A DNA stretch of 64,000 nucleotides from Raineya sp. (GCA_025454915.1 JALONN010000001.1:186001-250000), one strand, 5' to 3'; positions 8,761-17,719 are shown, numbered from the stretch's first letter. The notes: generated from the letters alone by a model not told the origin. Numbers and translations: made by a program.

Positions 8761-9240
8761 ATGAAACAACAAATTAATTATATAAAAGGAGATGCGACAG
8801 TACCACAGGCAAAAGGCATTAAAATAATTGCTCATATCTGTAACAATATCGGAGGTTGGGGAAAAGGATTTGTAGTAGCCATTTCCAAAAGATGGAAAGA
8901 GCCAGAAAAGGCTTACAGAGAATGGCATAGAGACAGAGCAAAAAACGATTTTGAGCTGGGCAGCATCCAAATTGTACAAGTAGAGGAGTATATCTATGTA
9001 GCCAATATGATAGGACAACAGGGTATCAAAACAGGTAGTAATGGTGTTCCTATTCGTTATGAAGCTGTAGAACAATGTTTGGAAAAACTATCTGAAAAAG
9101 CCTTAGAACTGGGTGCATCTGTACACATGCCCCGAATCGGTTGTGGGCTTGCAGGTGGTAAATGGGAGAAAATAGAGCCTCTGATTGAAAAAACACTCAT
9201 CACCAATAATATTTCTACAACAATTTACGATTTTGAATGA
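8761..9240 (+). CDS. Macro domain protein, TARG1/ALC1-like
   Basis: A 159-residue single macro domain. It begins with INYIKGDATVP and has HICNNIGGWGKGFVVAISKRW, a Gly-rich loop that binds ADP-ribose, followed by the second phosphate loop MPRIGCGLAGGKWEKIEPLIE. The layout (KGDAT, WGKGFV, GCGLAGG) matches the small Poa1p/TARG1 type of macro domain, which in characterised members hydrolyses ADP-ribose 1''-phosphate or removes ADP-ribose from acidic residues or nucleic acid. The substrate here is not known. It stands alone between the EPS operon and a secreted protein gene; no ADP-ribosyltransferase is nearby. Confidence 0.9.
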   Translation: MKQQINYIKGDATVPQAKGIKIIAHICNNIGGWGKGFVVAISKRWKEPEKAYREWHRDRAKNDFELGSIQIVQVEEYIYVANMIGQQGIKTGSNGVPIRYEAVEQCLEKLSEKALELGASVHMPRIGCGLAGGKWEKIEPLIEKTLITNNISTTIYDFE

Positions 9241-9290
9241 TATTTGCAGTCTTCATTTCATAAAGTTTTACACCTAAATTTATAAACACT

Positions 9291-9812
9291 ATGAAAAAGA
9301 ATGTTCTTGTCAGTTTTATTGCTCTTTTCTTACTGGTTTATCAGGTTTCTGCTCAAACATTATATGAGCCTTTCAATAAGTATAATACTCCAATCAAAAA
9401 CTATGAATACAAATCGGAGAAACTATTATCAGATGCTAAAAAACGAATTAAGATTGAATCAGATTTTTATGCCTATCAACATGAAAACGGTTATGTCAGT
9501 ATAGGAGACCACGATAGAGCCAGTGTGGTGATTTATGATGCGAATGGGAATTGGGTAGAAACACAAATTTATAGTTATTACCTGCATTTGAGCCCAAAAG
9601 AAATCAATAAATTTAAAGAAAAGATAGCAAAAGCCTTGCAAGGAAGTGTTTATAAATCTGATATGGATGCTCAGAATTTTTATTTTACCAAAACTACAAA
9701 CCAAAAAGGTTCTTGGTATGAGATAAATGCTAATTCTCTTGAAGACACTGAAAAATGGGGAACTGCCATCATCTCAGATAAATATAAGTTTATCAAGTTT
9801 ATACCTCGTTAA
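9291..9812 (+). CDS. Secreted PepSY-like small protein
   Basis: A 173-residue protein with a signal peptide (hydrophobic SFIALFLLVYQ, cleavage after VSAQ near residue 22). The mature part has a strand-turn-strand-helix pattern, ASVVIYDANGNWVETQIY then LSPKEINKFKEKIAKAL. This resembles the PepSY-like domains common in Bacteroidota periplasmic proteins (inference; not a firm match). Its stop codon and that of the convergent M23 gene share a TTAA at 9809-9812. Confidence 0.6.
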   Translation: MKKNVLVSFIALFLLVYQVSAQTLYEPFNKYNTPIKNYEYKSEKLLSDAKKRIKIESDFYAYQHENGYVSIGDHDRASVVIYDANGNWVETQIYSYYLHLSPKEINKFKEKIAKALQGSVYKSDMDAQNFYFTKTTNQKGSWYEINANSLEDTEKWGTAIISDKYKFIKFIPR

Positions 9813-10384
9813 TGTACACAAGTATATTTTCGGGCTGGACGCAAATAAATATTCCCTTTTTTAGTTTTGAATCTACATAAAATCTGCTTTCCTTCTCTAT
9901 CTGTTAATTCAAAGTGCAAATGAGGGAAAGCAGAATAGCCAGTATGCCCTGATAGTCCTATCAGTTGTCCCTGTTTAACAGTCTCACCCAAATCAACAAA
10001 AACACCCTGATAATCTAAATGCCAATATTTGGCATGGCTGCCATCATCATGCTCAATAATAATATAATTTCCTTCTGAGAGATATTCCTGCTTCAAACCA
10101 CCTCTTTGGCTATCCTTTCGGAGAGCTATTACTTTTCCACCTCGAGCAGCACATATTTTACTACCCTTTTTCATCTTAAAATCCAAAGCTACTTCATTTT
10201 TATGACTCATCTGGCTATTAGATGCCTGAATAAGAAGATATTTCTTGCCTTTTTCGTAAGGTAAAAAATATACATGGCTTTTATCATCTATAATTTTTCC
10301 TGTTTTGAGGTCTCGGATAACTTTATTATCCAGCTGGGCAAAAACAGAAAGTGTTGAAAAGTAAAATGCAATCAATAGTTTCAT
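9809..10384 (-). CDS. Secreted M23-family peptidase-like protein
   Basis: A 191-residue protein. The ATG at 10384 is preferred because it gives a clean signal peptide (MKLLIAFYFSTLSVFAQ); an ATG further upstream at 10420 would bury it. The mature part is a LytM/M23 domain: ALDFKMKKGSKICAARGGKVIAL, NYIIIEHDDGSHAKYWHL, GLSGHTGYSAFPHLHFEL. The HxH zinc motif (HLHFEL) and the middle catalytic His are present. The first His of the usual HxxxD is not: the four residues before the Asp read EVAL, and the nearest His is seven residues before it. It may be a peptidoglycan endopeptidase with altered zinc binding, or a binding protein. Confidence 0.85.
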   Translation of the reverse strand: MKLLIAFYFSTLSVFAQLDNKVIRDLKTGKIIDDKSHVYFLPYEKGKKYLLIQASNSQMSHKNEVALDFKMKKGSKICAARGGKVIALRKDSQRGGLKQEYLSEGNYIIIEHDDGSHAKYWHLDYQGVFVDLGETVKQGQLIGLSGHTGYSAFPHLHFELTDREGKQILCRFKTKKGNIYLRPARKYTCVH

Positions 10385-10512
10385 AAATACCTGAAAATGA
10401 ATGAGTATAAAAGTAGTCAAAAATGTTGAAAATATCTTGTTTGCTCCTCACATTTTTTACGGAGTGTTTGGGTTACTTTGTTACAGTTAATCACACCAAA
10501 CATAATACAAAT

Positions 10513-10860
10513 ATGAAAGAGCTAGAAAAAGACGACATAATATTTTTCTTGAAAGTTAATAACGACTTGTATTTAGTAAATTCCTCAAATCAGGAGCTGG
10601 AGGGCTTGGTGTACTCTACATGGGGAAATTCTATGAACAATGAAAGCATGAAGTATTTTTATAAAGTAGATAAATTACCAGCACAAAGTATTTCAAAAAT
10701 TTCTCAGCAAGATGCTTTTCTTGGAAACAGCTATAATCTAGAGTCTTGTAACGAAGAAGATATGGAAAATCTGGTAAGCAAAAAAGTTAACGATTTAAGC
10801 AACCTAGCTGATTACAACCCTAATGTATATTTCCTAAGGCAAGAACTAGGGAATGTTTAG
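10513..10860 (+). CDS. Hypothetical 115-residue protein
   Basis: Not recognised. The ATG at 10513 is chosen (MKELEKDDIIFFLKVNNDLYL); an in-frame ATG at 10423 would add 30 residues lying in the gap to the divergent M23 gene and reading like non-coding DNA. The protein is soluble and acidic, with a beta-rich N-terminal half and a helix near LVSKKVNDLSNLADYNP. It carries a strong terminator directly after its stop, so it forms its own transcription unit. Confidence 0.6.
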   Translation: MKELEKDDIIFFLKVNNDLYLVNSSNQELEGLVYSTWGNSMNNESMKYFYKVDKLPAQSISKISQQDAFLGNSYNLESCNEEDMENLVSKKVNDLSNLADYNPNVYFLRQELGNV

Positions 10861-10870
10861 CCTAAAATGC

Positions 10871-10903
10871 AAAAAAGTCCTAAAAATCTTTAGGACTTTT
10901 TTT
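10871..10903 (+). terminator. Intrinsic terminator
   Basis: A 14-bp perfect stem, AAAAAAGTCCTAAA (10871-10884) and TTTAGGACTTTTTT (10889-10902), with loop AATC and a T run. It closes the small gene ending at 10860 and separates it from the sigma-54 activator operon. Confidence 0.9.
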
Positions 10904-10921
10904 ATTGTTATTTCAACAATT

Positions 10922-10966
10922 AAAGCATATATTGGTTTATTCGTTTGAAATATATGTATATGCTTT
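10922..10966. promoter_or_regulatory. 10-bp inverted repeat before sigma-54 activator gene
   Basis: AAAGCATATA (10922-10931) and its exact complement TATATGCTTT (10957-10966) are separated by 25 bases and end 6 bases before the start codon. Two half-sites a few helical turns apart fit a dimeric regulator or an enhancer-binding protein that represses its own gene. An RNA hairpin hiding the translation start is the alternative. The AAGCAT half-site is shared with 1481-1490. Confidence 0.4.
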
Positions 10967-10972
10967 GCCACT

Positions 10973-12322
10973 ATGAGTTTTAAAGTTTTTATTGTAGAAG
11001 ATGACCCTTGGTATGGACAATTATTGTTACATCATCTCTCATTGAACCCAGATTATGAAGTTTCTTTGTTTACAACAGCCAAAGATTTACTCAATAATTT
11101 ATATAAACTACCCGATTTAGTCTGTATGGACTTTGGTTTGCCTGATATGGCAGGCGAAAAACTACTCAAAGAAATTCAGAGCAGAAATAAAAATATTCCC
11201 GTTATTATTATCAGTGGACAGGAAGATATTGCTGTTGCTGTCAATCTGCTTAAAACAGGGGCTAAAGATTATATCATCAAAGATGAACATACCAAAGATT
11301 TACTTTGGAAATCTGTTATCAATATCAAAGAAAATCTTTCACTTAAAAAAGAAGTAGAAGAACTTAAAGAGCAATTGGAGCATAAATATGCTTTGGAAGA
11401 CAGCATTATAGGAAAAAGTGATACCATCAAAAAAACATTCTCGCTTGTTCAGAAAGCCATTCAGTCGAATATCAATGTTTCTTTAACAGGTGAAACAGGA
11501 ACAGGAAAAGAAGTCTTTGCGAAAGCCATCCATTACCACAGCGAAAGAAAGAAAAAGCCCTTTATTACGGTAAATATGGCTGCTATTCCTGCCAATTTAG
11601 CAGAAAGCGAACTCTTTGGATATGAAAAAGGAGCTTTTACAGGAGCTTTAAATACCAAAAAAGGAAAGTTTGAAGAGGCTCATGGAGGAACCTTATTTCT
11701 AGATGAGATAGGAGAGCTTGAACTGCCTCTGCAAAGCAAATTACTCAGAGTTATTCAGGAAAGAGAAATTGTAAGAGTAGGAAGCAATAAGCCCATACCC
11801 ATAGACATAAGATTGATTACAGCAACTCATAAAAACCTTGCCGAAGAGGTAAAAAAAGGAAATTTTAGAGAAGATTTATTCTTTAGAGTGATAGGTTTAC
11901 CCATAGAGTTGCCTCCTCTCAGAGAGCGTCAGAATGATGTGTTGGTGTTAGCTAAATATTTTATAGATGAATATATTAAACAGAATAAGATAAAATCAAT
12001 AAATTTAAGTGAAGAAGCTAAAACAAAACTGAAGAAATATGCTTTCCCTGGTAATGTAAGGGAATTGAAGGCTGTTATAGATTTGGCTTGTGTAATGTGT
12101 AACAACAATGAAATCAAAGCAGAAGACATTACTTTTTACCAAATCAATACCAACCCGACATATTCACTAGCAGAAAAGACTTTGAGGGAATACGAAAATG
12201 AAATCATTAGCCATTATTTAAAAAAATACGATAGCAACGTTTTACTAGTGGCTGAAAAACTAGATATAGGCAAATCTAAAATTTATAATCTTATCAAAAA
12301 TGGGGATATTCAAATAGATTAA
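10973..12322 (+). CDS. Sigma-54-dependent response regulator, NtrC family
   Basis: A 449-residue enhancer-binding protein with three domains. The N-terminal receiver (about 1-120) has phospho-acceptor Asp53 in VCMDFGLP. The AAA+ domain (about 145-380) has Walker A GETGTGKE at about 173, the sigma-54 contact loop GAFTGA at about 220, Walker B GTLFLDEIGEL and the R-finger region FREDLFFRV. A Fis-type helix-turn-helix lies at about 405-447 (VAEKLDIGKSKIYNLIKNG). When phosphorylated it should drive transcription from -24/-12 promoters. It is the first gene of an operon with H-NOX (4 bases on) and the hybrid kinase, so it is the likely output of that sensor. Confidence 0.93.
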   Translation: MSFKVFIVEDDPWYGQLLLHHLSLNPDYEVSLFTTAKDLLNNLYKLPDLVCMDFGLPDMAGEKLLKEIQSRNKNIPVIIISGQEDIAVAVNLLKTGAKDYIIKDEHTKDLLWKSVINIKENLSLKKEVEELKEQLEHKYALEDSIIGKSDTIKKTFSLVQKAIQSNINVSLTGETGTGKEVFAKAIHYHSERKKKPFITVNMAAIPANLAESELFGYEKGAFTGALNTKKGKFEEAHGGTLFLDEIGELELPLQSKLLRVIQEREIVRVGSNKPIPIDIRLITATHKNLAEEVKKGNFREDLFFRVIGLPIELPPLRERQNDVLVLAKYFIDEYIKQNKIKSINLSEEAKTKLKKYAFPGNVRELKAVIDLACVMCNNNEIKAEDITFYQINTNPTYSLAEKTLREYENEIISHYLKKYDSNVLLVAEKLDIGKSKIYNLIKNGDIQID

Positions 12323-12326
12323 GATT

Positions 12327-12872
12327 ATGTATGGTATTGTAAATAAAGCAATTGAAGAGCTTGTTGTTGAAAACTTCGGCTCTGAAAAATGGGAGTCTAT
12401 CAAAGAAAGAAGTGGTATAGATATAGACTTTTTTATCAGTAATGAGCCTTATGATGATGAGGTAACTTTCAAACTCGCTACAGCTGTTTCAGATGAGATG
12501 AATATGACAATCTCAGATGTACTCAAAGCATTTGGCGAATGGTGGATTTTAAGAACAGGAAAAGAGAAATATGGCTACCTGATGGAAAGTGGAGGCAATT
12601 CGTTAAAAGATTTTCTAATCAATCTGCCTTTGTTTCATAATCGTGTGATGATGATTTACCCTAAATTAACTCCACCAGAATTTAAAATTAGTAATATTAC
12701 AGAAAATAGCTTACATGTACATTATATTTCAAAACGCATAGGGCTTACAGACTTTGTTCATGGGCTTCTGACAGGATTAGGCAAGTTTTATCATGTGCCG
12801 ATTACTCTGGAACTCATCGAAACCAAAAATGAACAATATACACATGAGGTTTTCAAAGTTGTATGGAACTGA
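12327..12872 (+). CDS. H-NOX haem nitric-oxide-sensing protein
   Basis: A 181-residue stand-alone H-NOX domain. The proximal haem ligand is His104 in the motif LPLFHNRV, and the haem propionate clamp Y-x-S-x-R is complete as Tyr133, Ser135, Arg137. The 16 residues after the clamp contain no Tyr, which fits a protein that discriminates against oxygen and binds NO (inference from family knowledge). H-NOX proteins of this kind bind and inhibit or activate a partner kinase or cyclase encoded beside them. The last 10 bases overlap the start of the hybrid kinase gene, so the two proteins are translationally coupled. Confidence 0.94.
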   Translation: MYGIVNKAIEELVVENFGSEKWESIKERSGIDIDFFISNEPYDDEVTFKLATAVSDEMNMTISDVLKAFGEWWILRTGKEKYGYLMESGGNSLKDFLINLPLFHNRVMMIYPKLTPPEFKISNITENSLHVHYISKRIGLTDFVHGLLTGLGKFYHVPITLELIETKNEQYTHEVFKVVWN

Positions 12873-15800
12873 ATATAAAATTTTCGAAAGAACAATTAGA
12901 CAAAATATTTCCATTCTACATCGAATTTGATACAAAAGGGCATATCGTTTCGCAGGGTGTGAGTAGTGAAAAGCTCTTTGGAGATATTATTCAAAGTTTT
13001 TTTACATCTGAGTTTGTATTGGAGCGTCCCTATATACAAAATTGGGAGGTGAAGGATATTATTGAGAATATCAAACAGGTATTCTTTATTCGTCATAAAG
13101 CCAATGATATCATTTTCAGAGGTCAATTTGAACAAATTTATGATAAAAATACGCTTATATTTCTTGGCTCTCCTTGGGTAAAAAATGTAGATTATCTTAA
13201 AGAAAAAAGGCTTTATTTACAGGATTTTGCTTTACATGATCCTACCTTCGATTTTCTACATATATTTAAACAAATTGAAATTAATAATGATGAAATTAAA
13301 CTGCTTTTAAACAGGTTAAAAGCTCAGTCTGAACAAATTAAAAAATCTGAAGCTCAATACAGAAGCATGTTGGATAAGGCTTCTGATATTATTTATAGAA
13401 TCAATACAGAGCTTGACTTTATTTACGTAAATCCAGCCACTGAAGAAATCTTAGGCTATCATTCACAAGAAATTCTAAAAAAGAAGATAACAGACATTAT
13501 CAGAGAAGATTTTAAAGATCAAATTATACAAAAATTAAATAAACAAATACAAGAAAATATCAACTCTTCGTACTCAGAATTCCCAATTCTGACAAAACAA
13601 GGAGACGAAAAATGGCTTGGGCAAAGCGTTCAACTTTCGTACAATCAGGAAAAAATAGAGCTTGTGGCTCTAGCCATTGATATTACCAAACAGAAACTGA
13701 GCGAATTTGCTCTCATTGAAACCAACAAGCGTTTAGAACTTCTTTCAAATTTAATAAATAACACTTCTGACGCTTTTCAAATCTCAACAGAAACAGGAGA
13801 ATTGTATTACATCAATAAAGTTGCTGAAGAACGTTTGGGCATCAAACAGGAAGATTGTAATACATATAAAGTTCAGGATTTTGAAGTGATTTTCCAAAAG
13901 GAAGGAGAATGGGAAAAGCACATAGAATATCTTAAATCCAATAAAACGCTTGTTATTGAGGGTGTCAATACAAATCAGACAACCCAAAAATCTTTTCCAG
14001 TAGAAGTAACTGTCCAATATTTGGAAATAGCAGGAAAAGGCTTTGTAGTAGCCAATTCAAGAGATATTACAGAAAGAAAGCTAGCTGAAAAACAACTACT
14101 TGAAGCTAAGCAGAAACTTGAAAGTATTTTTAATGAAATGACAGATGTGGTTTGGTCTGCAAGTTTACCCCATTACAAACTAATTTTTGCTACACCTTCT
14201 GTTGAAAAGCTATTGGGTGAAAAACTGGAATATTGGTTTGAGATTCCAAAATGGTGGGAAAAAGCAATTCATCCAGATGATTTACATATCATTCCATTAA
14301 TTTTGGAAGCTCTTAAACGCTACGGAGAATATACTGTAAAACATCGGGTAATAACCAATACAGGCGAAATAAAGTGGGTACGCAATAAAGGTAAAATTAT
14401 TTATAATGATAAAAATGAGCCTGTTCGGATAGATGGTGTATTGGTGGACAGGACTTCGCAGTTCTTTGCAGAAGATAATCTGATTCAGGAGGTCAGATTA
14501 CAGGAAATCCTGATAGATATTGCTTCTACATATATTAACCTAGACTTAGGGCAAGTAGAAACAACCATTAATAAATCTTTGGAGAAATTAGGGCTTTTTG
14601 TAGAAGCTGATAGAGCCTATATTTTTGATTACGATTTTGATAAAAATACTACTTCCAATACTTACGAATGGTGTTATGCTGATATTAGTGCAGAAATTGA
14701 TAATCTGCAAGATGTCCCTATTGAGTTTTTTCCTCAATGGATAGAAAAACATCAAAAAGGAGAACCCTTCTACATCCCTGATGTGGCTGTTCTTGAAGAT
14801 GATGGGGAAGGCGGGCTGAAGTCAATTCTAGAGCCTCAAGGTATCAAGAGCCTGATTTCCATTCCTATGATAGATGGTAAAACACTTGTGGGTTTTGTGG
14901 GTTTTGACTCTGTACGAAAGCATCATGAATACTCTGAAAAAGAAAAAAGATTGTTATTTCTTTTTGGACAAATGCTTATCAATATTAGAAATAGACAAAA
15001 ATGGGAAAAGCAATTAACACTTCAAGAAGAAAAATTTAGAAATATTATTGCAAACATGAATTTGGGGCTTCTGGAAGTAGATAATGATGATACCATTATT
15101 TTTGCCAATCAGAGTTTCTGTGAAATGTCAGGATATGCCTTAAATGAGCTAAAGGGGCTTAAAGCATCAGAGACATTTATAGATGCTGATCAAAAAGAGA
15201 TGATAGCAGCCAAAAATAAAGCTCGGGAGCAAGGCGTCTCAGATAGTTATGAATTAGAGGTTTATAATAAAAAAGGCGAAAAATGCTGGTGGTTTATTAG
15301 TGGAGCTCCTAACTACAATGATAAAGGGCAACTGATTGGAAGTATAGGGATTCATTTGGATATAACAGAACAGAAAATGCTAGAGAAGCAACTCGCAGAA
15401 GCTAAATCTTTTGCAGAAGCAGCAGCAAAGGCGAAAGAATTATTTTTGGCAAATATGAGCCATGAAATCAGAACCCCTTTGAATGTAATTATTGGGATGG
15501 TTCGACAGCTCAACAAAGAAGATTTGAGTACACAACAACAATTTTATGTCAAGCAGTCCGAATCTTCTGCTAAACACCTATTAACTATTGTCAATAATAT
15601 TCTAGACATTGCAAAAATTGAATCTGGAGAGTTGGACGTTATTAATAAAGAGTTTAGCTTAAGTGCTTTGTCTTACAACGTACAAAGTATTTTATATTCT
15701 CAAACAAAAGAAAAGAAACTGGATTTTAGGCTCCATGTAAGCCCTGACATCAAACCTGCTTTGATTGGTGATGAAGTCAGAATAAAACAGGTTTTAATAA

Positions 15801-16912
15801 ATCTGATAGGAAATTCTATCAAATTCACAGAAGAAGGATTTGTATCGCTTTCTGTGGATGTCTTGGAAGCATTGGAGAATAGGCAGAAAATAAGATTTGA
15901 AATAGAAGATAGTGGTATTGGAATGTCAGAGGCTTTTATTTCAAGGATTTTTGATAAATTTTCTCAAGAACAAGACTCTGCCAATCGAAAATTTGAGGGT
16001 ACAGGTTTGGGAATGGCTATTTCTCACGATTTAGTAAAACTAATGGGGGGAAACCTTGGTGTACAAAGTATAAAAGGAAAAGGTACAAAGTGTACATTTG
16101 AACTGGATTTGCCTATTGGAGAAGCCTCAAAACTTGTAACTCAAAGCAATAACATCAAAAAAGATGAGTTTAAGGGGTGTAAAGTCCTATTGGCAGAAGA
16201 TAATGAGATGAACAGATTCATCGCAGCACAAAGTCTTGCATATCTAGGGTGTGATATTATTGAAGCCGAAAATGGAAAAATAGCTGTTGATATTCTTACC
16301 AAAGAGTCCTTTCATTTAATTTTGATGGATATTCAGATGCCCGAAATGGATGGAGTAGAAGCAACACAATATATCCGAAATACATTAAAACTAGAAATAC
16401 CTATCATCGCCCTGACAGCCAATGCATTCAAACATGATATTGAGTTGTATTTATCCAAAGGAATGAATGATTTTATTACTAAACCTTATGACGAACAGGA
16501 GTTTTTTAGAAAAATAGAACATTATCTCAATCAGTCTATACAGCAGACCATTGTTGCTGAAACAGTGGTAGATAAACAGCCAAACGAATTATTCAATCTG
16601 TCATACTTAACAGAAATGAGCAGAGGTAATGAGGCTTTTATTCAGAAAATGCTTCAGATATTTTGTAATATTGTAGAAGAGAATACCAAAGTATTTGAAA
16701 AAGCATTATCAGAGGTGGATATTGTAACATTACAGAAAACAGCCCATAAAATTAAGCCCAGCATAGACCAGATGAATATTTTATCTTTAAAAGATAAAAT
16801 TAGAACATTAGAAAAATATCCTTCCGAAAATATTGATAAACAGCATCTAATAACGCTAGTAACAGAAGTGATAGATACCTTGCAGACTGTTGCCTCACAA
16901 ATAAAAATATAA
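12863..16912 (+). CDS. Hybrid histidine kinase with H-NOX-associated domain
   Basis: A 1349-residue soluble multi-domain kinase. In order: an H-NOX-associated (HNOBA) domain, about 1-145, with the signature LGSPWVKN and LYLQDFALHDPT; a coiled linker; PAS about 165-275; PAS 290-405; PAS 415-540; GAF 545-710; PAS 722-845; HisKA with His867 in NMSHEIRTP; HATPase about 970-1085 (DSGIGMS, GTGLGMAIS); receiver about 1106-1222 with Asp1156 in LMDIQMPEMDG; HPt about 1255-1345 with His1295 in TAHKIKPS. HNOBA is the H-NOX contact domain of soluble guanylate cyclases, so this kinase should be gated by the H-NOX protein just upstream and relay phosphate through its HPt, most likely to the sigma-54 activator. 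No membrane helix is seen. Confidence 0.93.
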   Translation: MELNIKFSKEQLDKIFPFYIEFDTKGHIVSQGVSSEKLFGDIIQSFFTSEFVLERPYIQNWEVKDIIENIKQVFFIRHKANDIIFRGQFEQIYDKNTLIFLGSPWVKNVDYLKEKRLYLQDFALHDPTFDFLHIFKQIEINNDEIKLLLNRLKAQSEQIKKSEAQYRSMLDKASDIIYRINTELDFIYVNPATEEILGYHSQEILKKKITDIIREDFKDQIIQKLNKQIQENINSSYSEFPILTKQGDEKWLGQSVQLSYNQEKIELVALAIDITKQKLSEFALIETNKRLELLSNLINNTSDAFQISTETGELYYINKVAEERLGIKQEDCNTYKVQDFEVIFQKEGEWEKHIEYLKSNKTLVIEGVNTNQTTQKSFPVEVTVQYLEIAGKGFVVANSRDITERKLAEKQLLEAKQKLESIFNEMTDVVWSASLPHYKLIFATPSVEKLLGEKLEYWFEIPKWWEKAIHPDDLHIIPLILEALKRYGEYTVKHRVITNTGEIKWVRNKGKIIYNDKNEPVRIDGVLVDRTSQFFAEDNLIQEVRLQEILIDIASTYINLDLGQVETTINKSLEKLGLFVEADRAYIFDYDFDKNTTSNTYEWCYADISAEIDNLQDVPIEFFPQWIEKHQKGEPFYIPDVAVLEDDGEGGLKSILEPQGIKSLISIPMIDGKTLVGFVGFDSVRKHHEYSEKEKRLLFLFGQMLINIRNRQKWEKQLTLQEEKFRNIIANMNLGLLEVDNDDTIIFANQSFCEMSGYALNELKGLKASETFIDADQKEMIAAKNKAREQGVSDSYELEVYNKKGEKCWWFISGAPNYNDKGQLIGSIGIHLDITEQKMLEKQLAEAKSFAEAAAKAKELFLANMSHEIRTPLNVIIGMVRQLNKEDLSTQQQFYVKQSESSAKHLLTIVNNILDIAKIESGELDVINKEFSLSALSYNVQSILYSQTKEKKLDFRLHVSPDIKPALIGDEVRIKQVLINLIGNSIKFTEEGFVSLSVDVLEALENRQKIRFEIEDSGIGMSEAFISRIFDKFSQEQDSANRKFEGTGLGMAISHDLVKLMGGNLGVQSIKGKGTKCTFELDLPIGEASKLVTQSNNIKKDEFKGCKVLLAEDNEMNRFIAAQSLAYLGCDIIEAENGKIAVDILTKESFHLILMDIQMPEMDGVEATQYIRNTLKLEIPIIALTANAFKHDIELYLSKGMNDFITKPYDEQEFFRKIEHYLNQSIQQTIVAETVVDKQPNELFNLSYLTEMSRGNEAFIQKMLQIFCNIVEENTKVFEKALSEVDIVTLQKTAHKIKPSIDQMNILSLKDKIRTLEKYPSENIDKQHLITLVTEVIDTLQTVASQIKI

Positions 16913-17112
16913 AAAATATGTTAGGGAATTCTACAATTAAACATACTTTTTCCTGATTATCTATTTTTGGAATTTTAATAACTTTTATTTTAAATTGTGA
17001 AGCTTTTTAGAGCTATTTTTATTGTAAATAAGTGGAGACCAGCAACCATTTCTATAAAACGGGGCGATACCGAAAAGCCAAACGAGTAGGTTTAATTAAA
17101 AAAAAATATATT

Positions 17113-17637
17113 ATGGAAGAAAATGACGACGAAATAATTGTTTACAACTTAGAAAGTGGAGAAACGCAGGTTGTCCTGCAAAATGCTACTCATAATATTC
17201 TGGATAAACTCAAGAAAAAATTTGGCAACAAATATGAAATCTCCTCTGACGAATTAGCAGCAGTTGAGAAAGAATATTGGTCTCATAATATAAAAATAAG
17301 ACAAGGAAATAAAATTGGGGCAGAGGTAAGTTTAAAATGGGTGCAAACATTGCCATCAATGCTAAAAATAGAGGTTGATGAATCCTCTAAAATGGGTAAT
17401 TATATTTTCTTGGGAATTATAATCCCATTTATGATTTTGGGTGGTTATATGGGAAGTAATGATATAGAGCCTTTGGCTTTTTTACCTGGTCGTAAAATAG
17501 CTGGAGCATTGGGTGCAGTAATAGCTTTTATACCAGCCACAATCCTTGCTTCTATAGTGAAGTCCCTACTTCTAAAAGATGCAAAACAAGAAAATGCAAA
17601 ACTAATCAATGAAGTAAGAGAAGTCTTTAAAATGTAA
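17113..17637 (+). CDS. Hypothetical protein with two membrane helices
   Basis: Not recognised. From the ATG at 17113 (MEENDDEIIVYNLESGETQVVL) it is 174 residues: an acidic cytoplasmic part, then two membrane helices (YIFLGIIIPFMILGGYMG and a second Ala/Ile-rich helix near AGALGAVIAFIPATILASIV) and a charged tail. A GTG at 17032, directly after a stop codon, would add 27 basic residues (KTGRYRKAKRVGLIKKK). That stretch is about half G+C and stands out from its surroundings, so it may be a structured leader rather than protein. A terminator-like hairpin follows the gene. Confidence 0.65.
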   Translation: MEENDDEIIVYNLESGETQVVLQNATHNILDKLKKKFGNKYEISSDELAAVEKEYWSHNIKIRQGNKIGAEVSLKWVQTLPSMLKIEVDESSKMGNYIFLGIIIPFMILGGYMGSNDIEPLAFLPGRKIAGALGAVIAFIPATILASIVKSLLLKDAKQENAKLINEVREVFKM

Positions 17638-17673
17638 AACTATTTTATCGTCAAGTAATATTATTTAATCTGT

Positions 17674-17719
17674 AAATCTGTTTATTTCTGATAATCAATG
17701 AAATATGCAGATTTTTTTT
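17674..17719 (+). terminator. Probable terminator
   Basis: AAATCTG (17674-17680) and CAGATTT (17708-17714) form a 7-bp stem with a long loop, followed by a run of eight T. It follows the gene ending at 17637. Confidence 0.5.

Noticed and set aside
10423..10512. Extended N-terminus of the small protein at 10513
   Set aside because: It reaches almost to the start of the divergent M23 gene and does not read as a signal peptide with a cleavage site or as a conserved domain.
17032..17112. Guanidine-II (mini-ykkC) riboswitch because of ACGG and ACGA elements
   Set aside because: The bases around both elements do not form the two short stems required.
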